In this document: piece after piece, positions 53,307-63,211 of the stretch
Position numbering within the stretch: the first letter of the stretch is position 1
Layout: each line of letters begins with the position of its first letter
From: Verrucomicrobiales bacterium
Lineage (GTDB): Bacteria; Verrucomicrobiota; Verrucomicrobiia; Verrucomicrobiales; DEV007
Length of the DNA: 64,000 nt
Assembly: GCA_002698785.1 (NCBI GenBank)
Contig: PAAG01000024.1
Location: 62,001 to 126,000, forward strand
Direction: 5' to 3'
Made by a program: the position numbers and the translations under genes
Notes under the pieces: model-generated
The model's input: only the letters and a program-made list of their open reading frames with translations
Told to the model about the DNA's origin: nothing
Databases searched by the model: none

Positions 53307-55892
53307 TCAGATTTCTGAAAGAGAAGGTCGATCCAATGGATTGTAAGCGAGCATCGAGATCACTTTTTCAATCTCCTCCGAAGCGTGGGGTGCCAATAAC
53401 TCGGGAAGAATGCGCTCTACTCGGCGGGAATACTCCTCTTGCGTAAGGCCGAGGCGCAACTGGATTACCGGCTCTATCGAAATTCCGGGCTGCAAGGTAA
53501 ATACTTCCAAATAGAGAAGGCCCAAAAGATAAACCAGATAAGGCTCTGGCTGGAACTCAAGAGACCGATCAAAATCCTCTGGCGGTCGATATTGTTCCCG
53601 AGTAATCGACTCGTCGCGCTGAAAGGATATCTTCTCGATGTATGAGCCAAAGTCGCCCACGAATAGACGCGGGGTGTCGGGCTCAGCGCATGTCTCTTCT
53701 GATTCGCGAAGGAATGCCTCCGCATCGAAAGTGGGGAAGAACGTATCACTCAGTGTGAAATCCGTGCATACAATTCCTTTGCTGAGCGTCCGCCGAGAAA
53801 ATATCGCCAGTTCTTCTGCAACCCGGCTCGCCACATACGACTTGGCAGATTCATCGATTTTCCCAGACCGTAAATACCCTTCAACACTCAAGTATTCAGG
53901 CATGACAAAGATCGGAATCATCCCCGGGCGAGGGTTTCCATAGGTATCAACCCGGTGAATCTCAACATCTGAAGGGATCACTCGCGCGTCGATCAACTTC
54001 TTCGCAGAAACACTGCTCGCAAAATAAGATGAATGGGTAGGATCGAGCAGTTTGGCATAGTAGCGGCTTGTTTCGCCATCAAGGGCACGGTTCCCCCGAG
54101 AGACGAGACCTTGGGCACTTTCTTCTTCAAGGACTTCGAGATCGGAAAACGCAGCACGACGAGCGAAGTTAATGAGCGCAGCCCTCAATTCTGCATTAGA
54201 ATAAGACACCCCTCGCTCCGTTTCCCCTGGGGCAGGACTACCGAGATTTACTTTGAGAACCAATTGGTTGCTTTCACTTCCAGTACGGAAATAACAATCA
54301 GAAGCAGGGATCGAAGAGTACCCCTGATCTTCTAAAGGTGAAAAACCTTCTCTAGGCTCAGGAAAATCTGAATAGGAAGAGAAATTTTTGAATCCTTCAG
54401 GATCCCCTGCCGCAGGTTTCATGAACTTCGTGATAGCGGCATTCTCCGCAAGCTTGATAAAGTACTTGTGAATTTTGCTGCCATGGCTGACTGCCCCTCT
54501 TCGAATCTCGAAGTTTCCGCCTTGCGTCGAAATCACTGCCTTTCGGGCAGCCGACAATCCTCCAAGAAAACGAGTGAGGAGCTTGTTCTGCTCTGATGAC
54601 TCGATGGTGTAAACCGAGGCCTGCGGATGCACCATCAGGTTCGGTGCAGAAACATTCAAAAGACTCAGGCAATCGTCGTCGGTAATCTCACTGGTATCCA
54701 AGGGCTCGAAGGTCTCCCCATCAAACCACCCACAGACCTGTACAAAGCCTTTTTGGTCCAATTGGTAAACATCGGATACGGAGTAGGTGCTGCGTTCAAA
54801 AAGGACTCGGATGTTTAGTTTTCGTTGCAGGTCCTCATCATTCGCAAGTGCGTCGATTCGCATGCAACGGCCCCGCTCTAGTCGATCACTCCACAAATCA
54901 ACAATGGCTGAGCTAAACTTTTCCCCTCTGCGCCCCATGGAAAATGCCGGCCCCATTGTGATGGTGGAATTTTCGCCACCATAAAAATATCGAGATGGGG
55001 TCTTTCTCCACCCTCCAGACGGAAGTTGTTCCCAGAAGGTGAAGGGCTTGGCTTCGAGATCCAGGTCCTGCCAGTCATCTTGGACAGGCACAATCTGGTA
55101 GCGCACGTCCTGCTCCGCGCGCATTCTGGATTTCCGGGCGGCGAGGAGAATGTGAGAATGGACATCGGGAATCAGCAAGATTTCAAATCGAATAAAACTC
55201 TCAAATTGACTGCTGAGATCTCCGGCGCCCCCTGCAATGTCCTGTAGTTTATCTTTGAGCGCCTCGTGCAATTCATTGCGAAACTCCTCGGAAGTCATTC
55301 CGGGGATGGCATCAATCAGTTGCTCAGAAAACGCGAGACTGATGATTTCTGAATGGGTAGCCTTCTCCTCGCGAACTAAGGGAATCAAACGCCGAATCGA
55401 TTCATACTCAGACGTTCCCTCGCCAAGTATGTAGTTGCAGAGAGAAACGGGCAGCGGGATCTCCCGACCAGTGTTCGGATCTTTTTGATGAAGCTTCGTG
55501 AGTGGCTCTGTGATGTCTCGGAGTTCAAAGCCGAAATCCAAGTATACCTGCAATCCTTCTTTGACTCTCTGTAGATCTTCTTCCTTTTTTTCCTGCTCAT
55601 ACCGCTCTTGTGCCTCCCGCCGTTCGCGCTCATCCTCTTCGACCTTAGCCTGATGCGCTTCCATTTTTCCACGAGCGATGTTATTGACCACTCCGCAACC
55701 AAGGAATGCTGCAACGAAAACAAAGAAGAAAATCATAACCAAACTGGTTGTCGCTCTCTCTCCAGAAACAATCGATAGAGCTACCCCTAAGACAGCCAGC
55801 CCACCAGCTATGAAAAACACCAATGGGCCTTTAATCAGTTTGTTCGATGATGATTTCACTATGGGTCCCGTAGGATCATCTAATCCACTCAT
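53307..55892 (-). CDS. membrane pseudokinase-like protein, 861 aa
   Basis: The N-terminus has two membrane helices (KGPLVFFIAGGLAVLGVALSI; TSLVMIFFFVFVAAFLGCGVV) and a charged coiled coil (about 75-120). The C-terminal third (about 570-861) keeps the order of a protein-kinase C-lobe: hinge-like FVMPEYLSVEGYL, TDFTLSDTFF in place of HRDLKPxN, VGDFGSYIE (DFG near residue 747), YRPPE and MLAYNPLDRPSLSE. The Asp of the HRD position and DFG are kept, but the Lys and Asn are lost. Whether it still phosphorylates is uncertain. The central region has no recognised family. Confidence 0.7.
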   Translation of the reverse strand: MSGLDDPTGPIVKSSSNKLIKGPLVFFIAGGLAVLGVALSIVSGERATTSLVMIFFFVFVAAFLGCGVVNNIARGKMEAHQAKVEEDERERREAQERYEQEKKEEDLQRVKEGLQVYLDFGFELRDITEPLTKLHQKDPNTGREIPLPVSLCNYILGEGTSEYESIRRLIPLVREEKATHSEIISLAFSEQLIDAIPGMTSEEFRNELHEALKDKLQDIAGGAGDLSSQFESFIRFEILLIPDVHSHILLAARKSRMRAEQDVRYQIVPVQDDWQDLDLEAKPFTFWEQLPSGGWRKTPSRYFYGGENSTITMGPAFSMGRRGEKFSSAIVDLWSDRLERGRCMRIDALANDEDLQRKLNIRVLFERSTYSVSDVYQLDQKGFVQVCGWFDGETFEPLDTSEITDDDCLSLLNVSAPNLMVHPQASVYTIESSEQNKLLTRFLGGLSAARKAVISTQGGNFEIRRGAVSHGSKIHKYFIKLAENAAITKFMKPAAGDPEGFKNFSSYSDFPEPREGFSPLEDQGYSSIPASDCYFRTGSESNQLVLKVNLGSPAPGETERGVSYSNAELRAALINFARRAAFSDLEVLEEESAQGLVSRGNRALDGETSRYYAKLLDPTHSSYFASSVSAKKLIDARVIPSDVEIHRVDTYGNPRPGMIPIFVMPEYLSVEGYLRSGKIDESAKSYVASRVAEELAIFSRRTLSKGIVCTDFTLSDTFFPTFDAEAFLRESEETCAEPDTPRLFVGDFGSYIEKISFQRDESITREQYRPPEDFDRSLEFQPEPYLVYLLGLLYLEVFTLQPGISIEPVIQLRLGLTQEEYSRRVERILPELLAPHASEEIEKVISMLAYNPLDRPSLSEI

Positions 55893-55999
55893 AAAAATGC
55901 GTTCGAGTCACAAATTGGTTCCAAATACATAGGAACATGTCGGAAAGCTCAGTGGCTGAGCAAGGGTAAATATCGTCAGAAACGAACGCAGTTTTTGCA

Positions 56000-57979
56000 T
56001 CACTTTCGTTCCCAAAGGGGTTTATCGGCCTTCTTTCCTCCCTTTACTCCAGAAACGTTTGGCTTTCTCCCAACGCTTGGAGTCTTCTCGGCACTCCCTT
56101 CGTCAGCGTCAAGAGAAGAATCCAAGCCGTCTGATAATACTGGTCGAACAACTACAAAGGTGAAGGGGAGCTCTGCCCCACTTTTCGATTCCATGGAAAG
56201 AATATCCGTGCCTTTTGTTTCCGAACTACGGGGAAGCCGGTATTCCACATCAGGTCCGATCTTGCCTTGATTCCTGTCTCGCTTCTCAAGGCGATCCAAA
56301 AACTCAACGGCTTCGCTACGGGTAACAAACTGAACTTTTTCCGGATTGCCTCTGGCTTCTTGATTCATCAGATCTCCCCACTCTCCACGACTCACGGGGT
56401 ATCTGGAGAAACCAACAACCAACTCCGAATCTTTCCGTTTCGGTGTTTCAAGAACAACGGTGTCTAGGCTTGGTTTAATTGCGATTGGTTTGATAACTGT
56501 TTCTGCCTTCTCGGATACCACTTCCGTTTCGTCAGCCGCCAGTGCATCGACGGAGCCAATCTTAACTTTTTCATCTCCTGAAGAATTTCCCGGAATACTC
56601 TTCTCACTTTCTTGAAGACCGTCACCGATTCCATCTGATACAACTTCGACAGGCTTCGGCTGCGATCCACCAACAGTCGTCACATTTTCTTCTTCACTCT
56701 CTGAAGTCTCGCCGACACTTGCAGTGGGCGACCCGACTCCTGTCGGTTTTGAACCTTCCACCAGGACTACTTCACCACTTTGATCTTCTACAGAAACTTT
56801 TGTCTCTTCTATGGCCCCACCGGTAATCGCCCCTTCCCCGTGCTGGTTACTCTCCGAAGTTCCTCCGCCGGTTGAACCATTTGCAACGACAAGAGGGGTT
56901 TGTTCGACTGTTCCCGAAGTATTCTCTCCCTGTTCGACAGTCCCATCCACTTCGCTTTCGAAACTCCCCTGATCGTTAAACCACTCTCTAAACCCATCAG
57001 GATCATCTTGAACAACTTCGTTGCCACCACTGCGCCCTCCATCTCCCGCTGGCTTGCGGGATACAACGGCAAAAATCGCGAGGACAATTAGTAAGAACAG
57101 CGATCCAAGAACGATTACTTTCCTATCCAACGTGAATGGAAATGGAGCGGAGCCCGAATCATTAGTACGCACTTCCTCCGGCTCAGCCGGTCCCTTAGGA
57201 AGGACAGCATCTGTCACAAGGCCCGTTTCTTTTTCCAAATCAGAAGTGCCTTTCTGCAGAAAAGAGTCAATCGAAACGGGATTACCATTATTATGCTTTC
57301 GCACGGCGGCTCCGGCCGCCGCCGGTAAAGGTCCTGGGAGATCACAAAGAAACTCGACCAGATTCCTTATGTCTCCTGTAATGGTTGGTGGATCGGATGG
57401 CTGCATCCCACCTGAAAAAAAATTGTGATCTGGACGAACTTTCTCTAACTGCCCGAGAACCAGGTCAGTAAGGCCCGGTGGCAGAAAAACCGAACGCCCA
57501 CCAGAATCAGTTGCGACTAAGTCGGAGTCAAAATACCCGAGTGCCCGTCTGTTTTCATGCACCTCGCGAAGGGTTGCAACAAGGCCATTGACCAAAATGT
57601 CTGTATTCGCCTCGCGGTCAGCAATCTCCGAAAGAGAATGAAATCCCTCCAGATCCTGACCATCGAGTTCGAAAGCAATGTTTCCACCAGAGTGAAAATC
57701 GACTGCAGTCAGCACATTATTTAAAGCACACGAACTCGCTTTCCCATTCTGCACCCATTTCCGAAATTCTTCGTGGGTCTGCGTTACAAAATTCAATTCA
57801 GCCGGGAGAAACAGAAGACCACATTTCGCCTCAGTCTGTACGTTCAAGGCGGACCACAACTCAAAACCGGCCGGATGCAAAAGAACCGGTCTGTGAAGGT
57901 CGAACCGATCAAATACGCGGGCCTGTTCCTGGAAACGGTGAGTCATCATCTCCTTCAAACAAATAGGGTGTACTATCAT
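56000..57979 (-). CDS. pseudokinase-like / membrane / FGE-like fusion protein
   Basis: A 659-residue protein. Residues 1-235 have features of a strongly degenerate kinase C-lobe (EVHENRRALGYFDSDLV in the HRD region, SVFLPPGL like the DFG-APE area). One membrane segment lies at about 287-305, followed by a long Ser/Thr/Glu/Gly-rich low-complexity region. The last ~105 residues (about 517-620) read GFSRYPVSRGEWGDLM, FVTRSEAVEFLDRLE and EYRLPRSSET, matching the FGE/SUMF1 (formylglycine-generating) fold. It is too short and lacks catalytic Cys, so it is a relic or binding module. The start could also be ATG 57946, beside an AAGGAG. Confidence 0.65.
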   Translation of the reverse strand: MIVHPICLKEMMTHRFQEQARVFDRFDLHRPVLLHPAGFELWSALNVQTEAKCGLLFLPAELNFVTQTHEEFRKWVQNGKASSCALNNVLTAVDFHSGGNIAFELDGQDLEGFHSLSEIADREANTDILVNGLVATLREVHENRRALGYFDSDLVATDSGGRSVFLPPGLTDLVLGQLEKVRPDHNFFSGGMQPSDPPTITGDIRNLVEFLCDLPGPLPAAAGAAVRKHNNGNPVSIDSFLQKGTSDLEKETGLVTDAVLPKGPAEPEEVRTNDSGSAPFPFTLDRKVIVLGSLFLLIVLAIFAVVSRKPAGDGGRSGGNEVVQDDPDGFREWFNDQGSFESEVDGTVEQGENTSGTVEQTPLVVANGSTGGGTSESNQHGEGAITGGAIEETKVSVEDQSGEVVLVEGSKPTGVGSPTASVGETSESEEENVTTVGGSQPKPVEVVSDGIGDGLQESEKSIPGNSSGDEKVKIGSVDALAADETEVVSEKAETVIKPIAIKPSLDTVVLETPKRKDSELVVGFSRYPVSRGEWGDLMNQEARGNPEKVQFVTRSEAVEFLDRLEKRDRNQGKIGPDVEYRLPRSSETKGTDILSMESKSGAELPFTFVVVRPVLSDGLDSSLDADEGSAEKTPSVGRKPNVSGVKGGKKADKPLWERK

Positions 57980-58063
57980 CTTTTGCTAGACCAGTAAAAA
58001 GCCTTGGTCTAAACAGGAAAGTAAGAGGGAATTCATTTTTCCGGTTCTTTTCCTCAAACCGCT

Positions 58064-58984
58064 ATGGATCAGAAAACAAAAGAGGAGTATGCAGGGCATT
58101 TCCTGACCTTGTTGCGCGTCTGGGACGCGTGGATTGACGGTGACACTGCCGTCATTCCCCCGGAGACTGAGCAATTCTTTATCGAGCTCACCGACAAGTA
58201 TTTTCGCGATGCACTCTCTACCAAGTTCAAAAAAGAAAAAGGTCGTTTGGAGGAACTCGGTGGTAATGAATTACAAGGAGAAGCTGCGTGGCAATGCATG
58301 AGAGCCTATTTCAATGTAAAGCGCCCTCGAGCGAAGTATTCAATTCTCCATTCGATATTTGCAGAAGCACAGGCAAGTGCTGCACGAAGCGACTCTGGTG
58401 ACGACGAAGCACAACTATCGGATATCATCTTTATTCTCCTGAATCGCTACAAATTGCAGTGCCGCTCTGCGGTGAGAGACTTCTGGGCACCTGAAGCTCT
58501 CGGAACCACAGGGCAGCGTTGGAATACCGAATCCGGCGATGCTCCAATACAAACGGAACGAGGTGAATCACGACCACGCTCCAAATTCGACCTTCTGCAA
58601 ACTGAAGCCGCCACCCTTTCGCCTGAGGAAGAAAACGAATATCATGAGATCGCTCAATCAGCCGTGAATGCTTTTTTCCCTTCTCTCTCTGATTCGCAAA
58701 AAGCGGGGCTCTATGCGATTTTTTGCAGGAACAATGCTGGCGAGAAACTGCTTTATAACGATTCCCGGATCGGGAAATTCGTCGATGTAAAGCAAGCGCA
58801 ATTCTACGAAGGGCGAAGGAAAGCGATCAAAGAATTAATCGAATCGTTTCGGGATGGTCCAATTTGGGAAAACGAAGACAATGTCGGAAGAATTCGACTC
58901 GAAATACTGCTGGAAGAAAAACTGCTCGATGAATCTTTTGAATGGTTTCACCGGAAAACGAAAGAGGAGGTTCCCTCTACTTAA
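58064..58984 (+). CDS. hypothetical protein, possible sigma-like regulator
   Basis: A 306-residue soluble protein of high helical content and no membrane segment. A segment of about 60 residues near the end (FFPSLSDSQKAGLYAIFC..., then IGKFVDVKQAQFYEGRRKAIKEL) is loosely like sigma-70 region 4 and its helix-turn-helix, and AYFNVKRPRAKYSILHSIFAEAQ may be region-2-like. The resemblance is weak, so this remains a hypothesis. It starts the divergent plus-strand cluster, 85 bases from the pseudokinase gene, and is followed after 54 bases by the PemK-like gene. Confidence 0.5.
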   Translation: MDQKTKEEYAGHFLTLLRVWDAWIDGDTAVIPPETEQFFIELTDKYFRDALSTKFKKEKGRLEELGGNELQGEAAWQCMRAYFNVKRPRAKYSILHSIFAEAQASAARSDSGDDEAQLSDIIFILLNRYKLQCRSAVRDFWAPEALGTTGQRWNTESGDAPIQTERGESRPRSKFDLLQTEAATLSPEEENEYHEIAQSAVNAFFPSLSDSQKAGLYAIFCRNNAGEKLLYNDSRIGKFVDVKQAQFYEGRRKAIKELIESFRDGPIWENEDNVGRIRLEILLEEKLLDESFEWFHRKTKEEVPST

Positions 58985-59038
58985 CTGATCCTAGTAAACA
59001 GGGATGTATGTTCTTAATCCCAATCCTATTTCTATCTC

Positions 59039-59737
59039 ATGAACAAAGAATCTGATGATTCGAGGTGGGCTGACGAGTGGAATGAACTCGTAACCGACCT
59101 GAACGACACCATGGAAGACGAAAAAGCCATGGTAAAGGAGAGCGCGTTTTCTTCCTCAAATACGAATCCGCACTTGGCGGCTAAAGGAAAATCTGTCGCG
59201 AACGCATTGCTGCGTCAAATCAGGGAATCCATTCGATATGAGGGGGCTACCGGTTCGGCCAGCCAATCGGTTTTTGTTTCTTCGGCGCCTGCGTCACAAG
59301 CAAAAGTCGAAGTGAGCAAAGGAGACATCATACAGCTAGATCCAAGTCTAGACCCAAGCTGGTGCCGCCCCGTTTATGTTCTAATCATGGATCAGACTGA
59401 TGAAAAGATCACGATCATTCCGTTCGGTCCGTTAAGCCTTCCGGCAACTGACACGGAGCTCGCGACAAACCTTGGAGAACGCGGGCTGGATGTTCTCTGC
59501 GTCTGGAATGTATCCAAAATCGAACGGAAACATTTGCAGCGACATTTCGCCATTGCCCATGCAGATGATGAATTTATCTCAGAAGTAGAATCACTCCTTG
59601 AGGCGATCAGATCCAAGTCCCCCGCACCGGAGCCGCTCCAAGCCAGGGTGGGCCCCTCTCGATTCGGAGTCGGAGATGCAAAACAGGATTACCTTGACCA
59701 CGAAGAAGGTCTCCTTGCCGGAATCTCTACGGATTGA
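59039..59737 (+). CDS. hypothetical protein with PemK/SH3-like central segment
   Basis: A 232-residue soluble acidic protein. The central part (KGDIIQLDPSLDPSWCRPVY, KITIIPFGPLSLPATD, VLCVWNVSKIERKHLQRHF) resembles the SH3-like barrel of PemK/MazF proteins, but the catalytic residues are not evident. It lies between the possible sigma-like gene and the SEDS gene on the same strand (54- and 39-base gaps). A partner or antagonist of the sigma-like protein is a plausible guess; no function is proven. Confidence 0.5.
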   Translation: MNKESDDSRWADEWNELVTDLNDTMEDEKAMVKESAFSSSNTNPHLAAKGKSVANALLRQIRESIRYEGATGSASQSVFVSSAPASQAKVEVSKGDIIQLDPSLDPSWCRPVYVLIMDQTDEKITIIPFGPLSLPATDTELATNLGERGLDVLCVWNVSKIERKHLQRHFAIAHADDEFISEVESLLEAIRSKSPAPEPLQARVGPSRFGVGDAKQDYLDHEEGLLAGISTD

Positions 59738-59776
59738 TTCCCTTATTCAATAACAGGAAATCCAAAAGATCACTAA

Positions 59777-62700
59777 ATGCAATCACTGACTCTGTTCTAC
59801 CTATTCCCCGCGATTGCATTTCTGATCGTATCCGGAATCTGGCTGGCTAACCGCAGCCCGGGAGTTCTTGGATGGCTACCAATCGCCGCATGTTATTTGT
59901 GCAGCGGATTAGTTCTCTTCCTCGGCGGATGCCACCAGATGGCACACGTTCAATTGAAAGGTGTAGAAATAGACTTGGGTACACCTGAGTCTCCGCGAGA
60001 AATCATGATTGGTGGCCCGCCGGAAGACGCTATCGAGCAGCCAGCCCCAGCTTTTGAGGTTTCTGGCTATCCTTACGATGCGTTGCGTTTAAAGCTTCAC
60101 GGAGACGGTCTCGTTATCTCACCGGGAAGCGGATTCGATCGCTCGATTGTCGTCCAAAGTGGAGAGGAAATTGTCCCTTTGGTGAATTCAATCCCTGCCC
60201 TCTACCACCTCCAGGATCAGGATATCATCGAAATAGGCTCAGATGCATCCACTCAAAAATGGACCCTTGGACGTGCCGCCGACCACCTTACCCCGACTAC
60301 CGGCAACGAGCCGCGCTGGGTAGGCAGAGACGGCACAGGAGTCGCTTTTTCCGGGAACCTCCCCCCTTCGGTTGTTGGCCTCCAAGTAAAATCGGGAAAT
60401 CTGATTGTGACTCGCGGGCCAGGTTTATCCGGGCAAATAAAGGTAATCATCAACGGGCAGACTCTAGAAGGTGAGCAGGAAAGTTGGTCTCTTCCGTATG
60501 ACTCTGGCAAAACCACGTTAGAAATCAGCACTCCCGATTTGCTAGCGGGGAACATGACAGTCAATCTTGGAGTGGAATCAGCTTCCCTGTCATGGAAGTC
60601 AGCATCTGCCGAGAATCCACCATCCCTGTTACAGTCAGCTATTTTGAGAACAGGTGATACTATCACGATGGGGGGAGGCCCTGACGACGAGATACGCGTG
60701 TTCGGTTTACTGTCCGGGTTTTTCGAATTAACCCTGAACCCCGACAAAAATATTGTCGTCAGCCTTTCCAAAGCCGGAATCGAGGCAATGGAAGAAGGAA
60801 AAGGGCTGTATGCTGACCACCGAATTTCCCGATCTTTTGCTGAATACAAAAATGGCAAGATCATCAACAAAGAAGACGGCTGGACACTGGGAACTCCGGA
60901 ATCTCCCACCGGAGGCAAACTAATTTTCAGAATTCAGTCCAATGCCTCAGGTAGGGAAGAAGAGCGCAACGCGCCAGCAGAAGTCAGTGGAGACCTACCA
61001 ACAGAGCCAGAGCTTTCGTCCGACAGCGTCGTAGCTGAAATACGTTGGCTCAGTAGCCCCCAGACAGAGTGGGTGCTTCCCAACAGGCAAGTCACCCTCC
61101 CCATGTTTCCGGACCATACCATTTCACTATTTACACGAAGAAATTTCAGACAAGCTGCATTTCCGTTGAAACGGGCAAGTGGTTATCCATCCAGTGTGAC
61201 GAGTTGTCTTTTCTCCGGACTTCAGAATGAAGATTTCAACTCGCTGAGCCTATTACAAACGGATCCCGGCGTGAGAGTTTTTCGAGACGGAAAACCGCTG
61301 CGTGCTGCCAACGGAGAGCGCCCGCTCGGATTACTCGAGCCAAACGCTGAGATCTCTTTTCTTCAGCTTTTGACTACAAACAACGATGTGCGAACCGGCG
61401 GCTCAGGGTCTCTCCTTTCAGATATTCTGCGGTTAGCAACCCGAGATAAGTTCGCCAAATTCGAACTAACCACCCGTCCCAACGGAAACTCTTCTCGCCG
61501 CATACTGGCTGTGGATTTCATCAATCCCGAGATTCAAGCAATTCCCATGGGCGATATCAAACATGGAAAGAAAATTGCCGAGTCTGACGACCGCAGTATT
61601 TCTTTCGGAGTAAACGAGGTTTCCGGGTTCTCGACCGAATCTTATCAAGTGCGCTTCAAGGCTTTGACTTCATGGTTCCGAAAAGCAAATGCGAAAGTCA
61701 TCTTGCAGTCGGATATCACAGTCCAGGACGACTACCGGACGCAGGAGATTGACTACAGCACTCCCTTCACTATCGGCGACCGCGACAGGTTGAGACTGGA
61801 GATTTCAAAACGAACTATTCCTTTCAAGACGATCTTCTGGCTTCTGACTGGGGGACTCATACTAATCAGTGTTTTCTTCGTTCACCGAAATGATATCGGT
61901 TGGTATTTCCTTCTGTTCGGTATCGCCTTCCTCACCTGCAGCAGAGTCCTTTTTGCCCAGGCGGCAATGGTGAACCCTCCTTATAGTTTCGAAGCAGCAT
62001 CGACTGCAACATTCGCAGTCATTATCATTCCCCTGATGGTGGCCGTCATGGCCATCGCGCTTCCACTCATCATGCCCGGCCGACTGGAAGCCCAACTCAG
62101 GCAATGGCAAAACGGTGCCCCTTTTACAAAATTGGCGATCGCCGCAGGGATAGTGTTTGCGATTCGAGTTGCATTCCTGTTTCTCGGCTTCAAAGAATCA
62201 GTCAATCTCGGCGTCGGACGGTTTGCACTCTCAATTATTTCAGTTCCTGCACACATCATTATCTTCAGTCTGGGTTGCGCACGGCTATTTGCAGAAAGGA
62301 AATCAAGCGGTTCCTACGAATTTTCCTTAATCGGAAAATTCTTTACCTTCGTTTGCGCATTGTTCTTTTTCCAATTTGCTACGGCCTTTCTTGTGAGTGA
62401 TGTAGGTCTCTTCCTCTACCTGCTGCCTCAAGTTCTAATCGTCGCCCTGATTGGACTCTCCATTTGCATTGAAGCGACATCCAAGCTGAGACGATTTGAC
62501 GTGGATAAAACGGAAGTGGTTTCCCAGGCGCTTACCGCCGTCTTACTTGTGCTCCCGCTCGCTTTTACCATCTGGACTTTCACCTCGCCTAGGATTCTGT
62601 ATTCCATGCCAGTGCTGAGTGGCATTCTTGCAACCGATCAGGAGATCGCCACAGGGAGTACGGAACTCCGCATTCTTCAATTCATTAACGAAGAATATTT

Positions 62701-63184
62701 GATAAAACTCGGAACTGATACGGCCGAAAGAATCGCGCAGGACCATGCAATCATGGAAAACTATGCTCGGCGGGGACTGTGGGGCGAAGGCTATCTCCAA
62801 GTCGACGTCATTCATGCAAAGCGAAACACGTCGCTGAACGACAATGTGTCAGCCATATTTATCTTTGCTCAATTCGGCATTCTTGGCGCACTCGCCGTGG
62901 CACTGGCGTATTTATCCGTTGTCTTTTCCACCTCACAAGCTGCTGACGGAATTAACGGACCTGTGGGCTGGGCCGCGGTGACTGCCAGCCTCACTTTTTG
63001 CCTCGCAAGTGTGTATATGATGGCGGCCAATTATGGTTTCCTCCCTTTTACAGGGCGGAACATGTATCTTCTTGGGCTTAACAGTAAGAGCGACCTCATC
63101 GAATCGCTTGGCGTACTATTTTTCTGTATCCTTGCACTGGTTTACGCAGCACATCGCAAAAAAATCAGCGCTGTACCGGAATGA
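59777..63184 (+). CDS. SEDS (FtsW/RodA/SpoVE-like) protein with large FHA-like insert
   Basis: An 1135-residue membrane protein. Two N-terminal helices (LFYLFPAIAFLIVSGIWLA; GWLPIAACYLCSGLVLFLGG) are followed by about 620 residues of beta-rich sequence with repeats resembling FHA domains (REIMIGGPPEDAI... LVISPGSG; TITMGGGPDDEIRVFG). It then resumes with eight or more helices from about residue 685. SEDS hallmarks appear late: FLVSDVGLFLYLLPQVL (Asp near 875), RGLWGEGYL, NDNVSAIFIFAQFGILGA and ANYGFLPFTGRNMYLL (the GLLPxTG motif). SEDS proteins polymerise peptidoglycan glycan strands. FHA-like domains bind phosphothreonine, but the usual Arg/Ser/His residues are not evident here. Confidence 0.75.
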   Translation: MQSLTLFYLFPAIAFLIVSGIWLANRSPGVLGWLPIAACYLCSGLVLFLGGCHQMAHVQLKGVEIDLGTPESPREIMIGGPPEDAIEQPAPAFEVSGYPYDALRLKLHGDGLVISPGSGFDRSIVVQSGEEIVPLVNSIPALYHLQDQDIIEIGSDASTQKWTLGRAADHLTPTTGNEPRWVGRDGTGVAFSGNLPPSVVGLQVKSGNLIVTRGPGLSGQIKVIINGQTLEGEQESWSLPYDSGKTTLEISTPDLLAGNMTVNLGVESASLSWKSASAENPPSLLQSAILRTGDTITMGGGPDDEIRVFGLLSGFFELTLNPDKNIVVSLSKAGIEAMEEGKGLYADHRISRSFAEYKNGKIINKEDGWTLGTPESPTGGKLIFRIQSNASGREEERNAPAEVSGDLPTEPELSSDSVVAEIRWLSSPQTEWVLPNRQVTLPMFPDHTISLFTRRNFRQAAFPLKRASGYPSSVTSCLFSGLQNEDFNSLSLLQTDPGVRVFRDGKPLRAANGERPLGLLEPNAEISFLQLLTTNNDVRTGGSGSLLSDILRLATRDKFAKFELTTRPNGNSSRRILAVDFINPEIQAIPMGDIKHGKKIAESDDRSISFGVNEVSGFSTESYQVRFKALTSWFRKANAKVILQSDITVQDDYRTQEIDYSTPFTIGDRDRLRLEISKRTIPFKTIFWLLTGGLILISVFFVHRNDIGWYFLLFGIAFLTCSRVLFAQAAMVNPPYSFEAASTATFAVIIIPLMVAVMAIALPLIMPGRLEAQLRQWQNGAPFTKLAIAAGIVFAIRVAFLFLGFKESVNLGVGRFALSIISVPAHIIIFSLGCARLFAERKSSGSYEFSLIGKFFTFVCALFFFQFATAFLVSDVGLFLYLLPQVLIVALIGLSICIEATSKLRRFDVDKTEVVSQALTAVLLVLPLAFTIWTFTSPRILYSMPVLSGILATDQEIATGSTELRILQFINEEYLIKLGTDTAERIAQDHAIMENYARRGLWGEGYLQVDVIHAKRNTSLNDNVSAIFIFAQFGILGALAVALAYLSVVFSTSQAADGINGPVGWAAVTASLTFCLASVYMMAANYGFLPFTGRNMYLLGLNSKSDLIESLGVLFFCILALVYAAHRKKISAVPE

Positions 63185-63211
63185 AGATAACCGTTTTCCC
63201 ATTATAATGAC

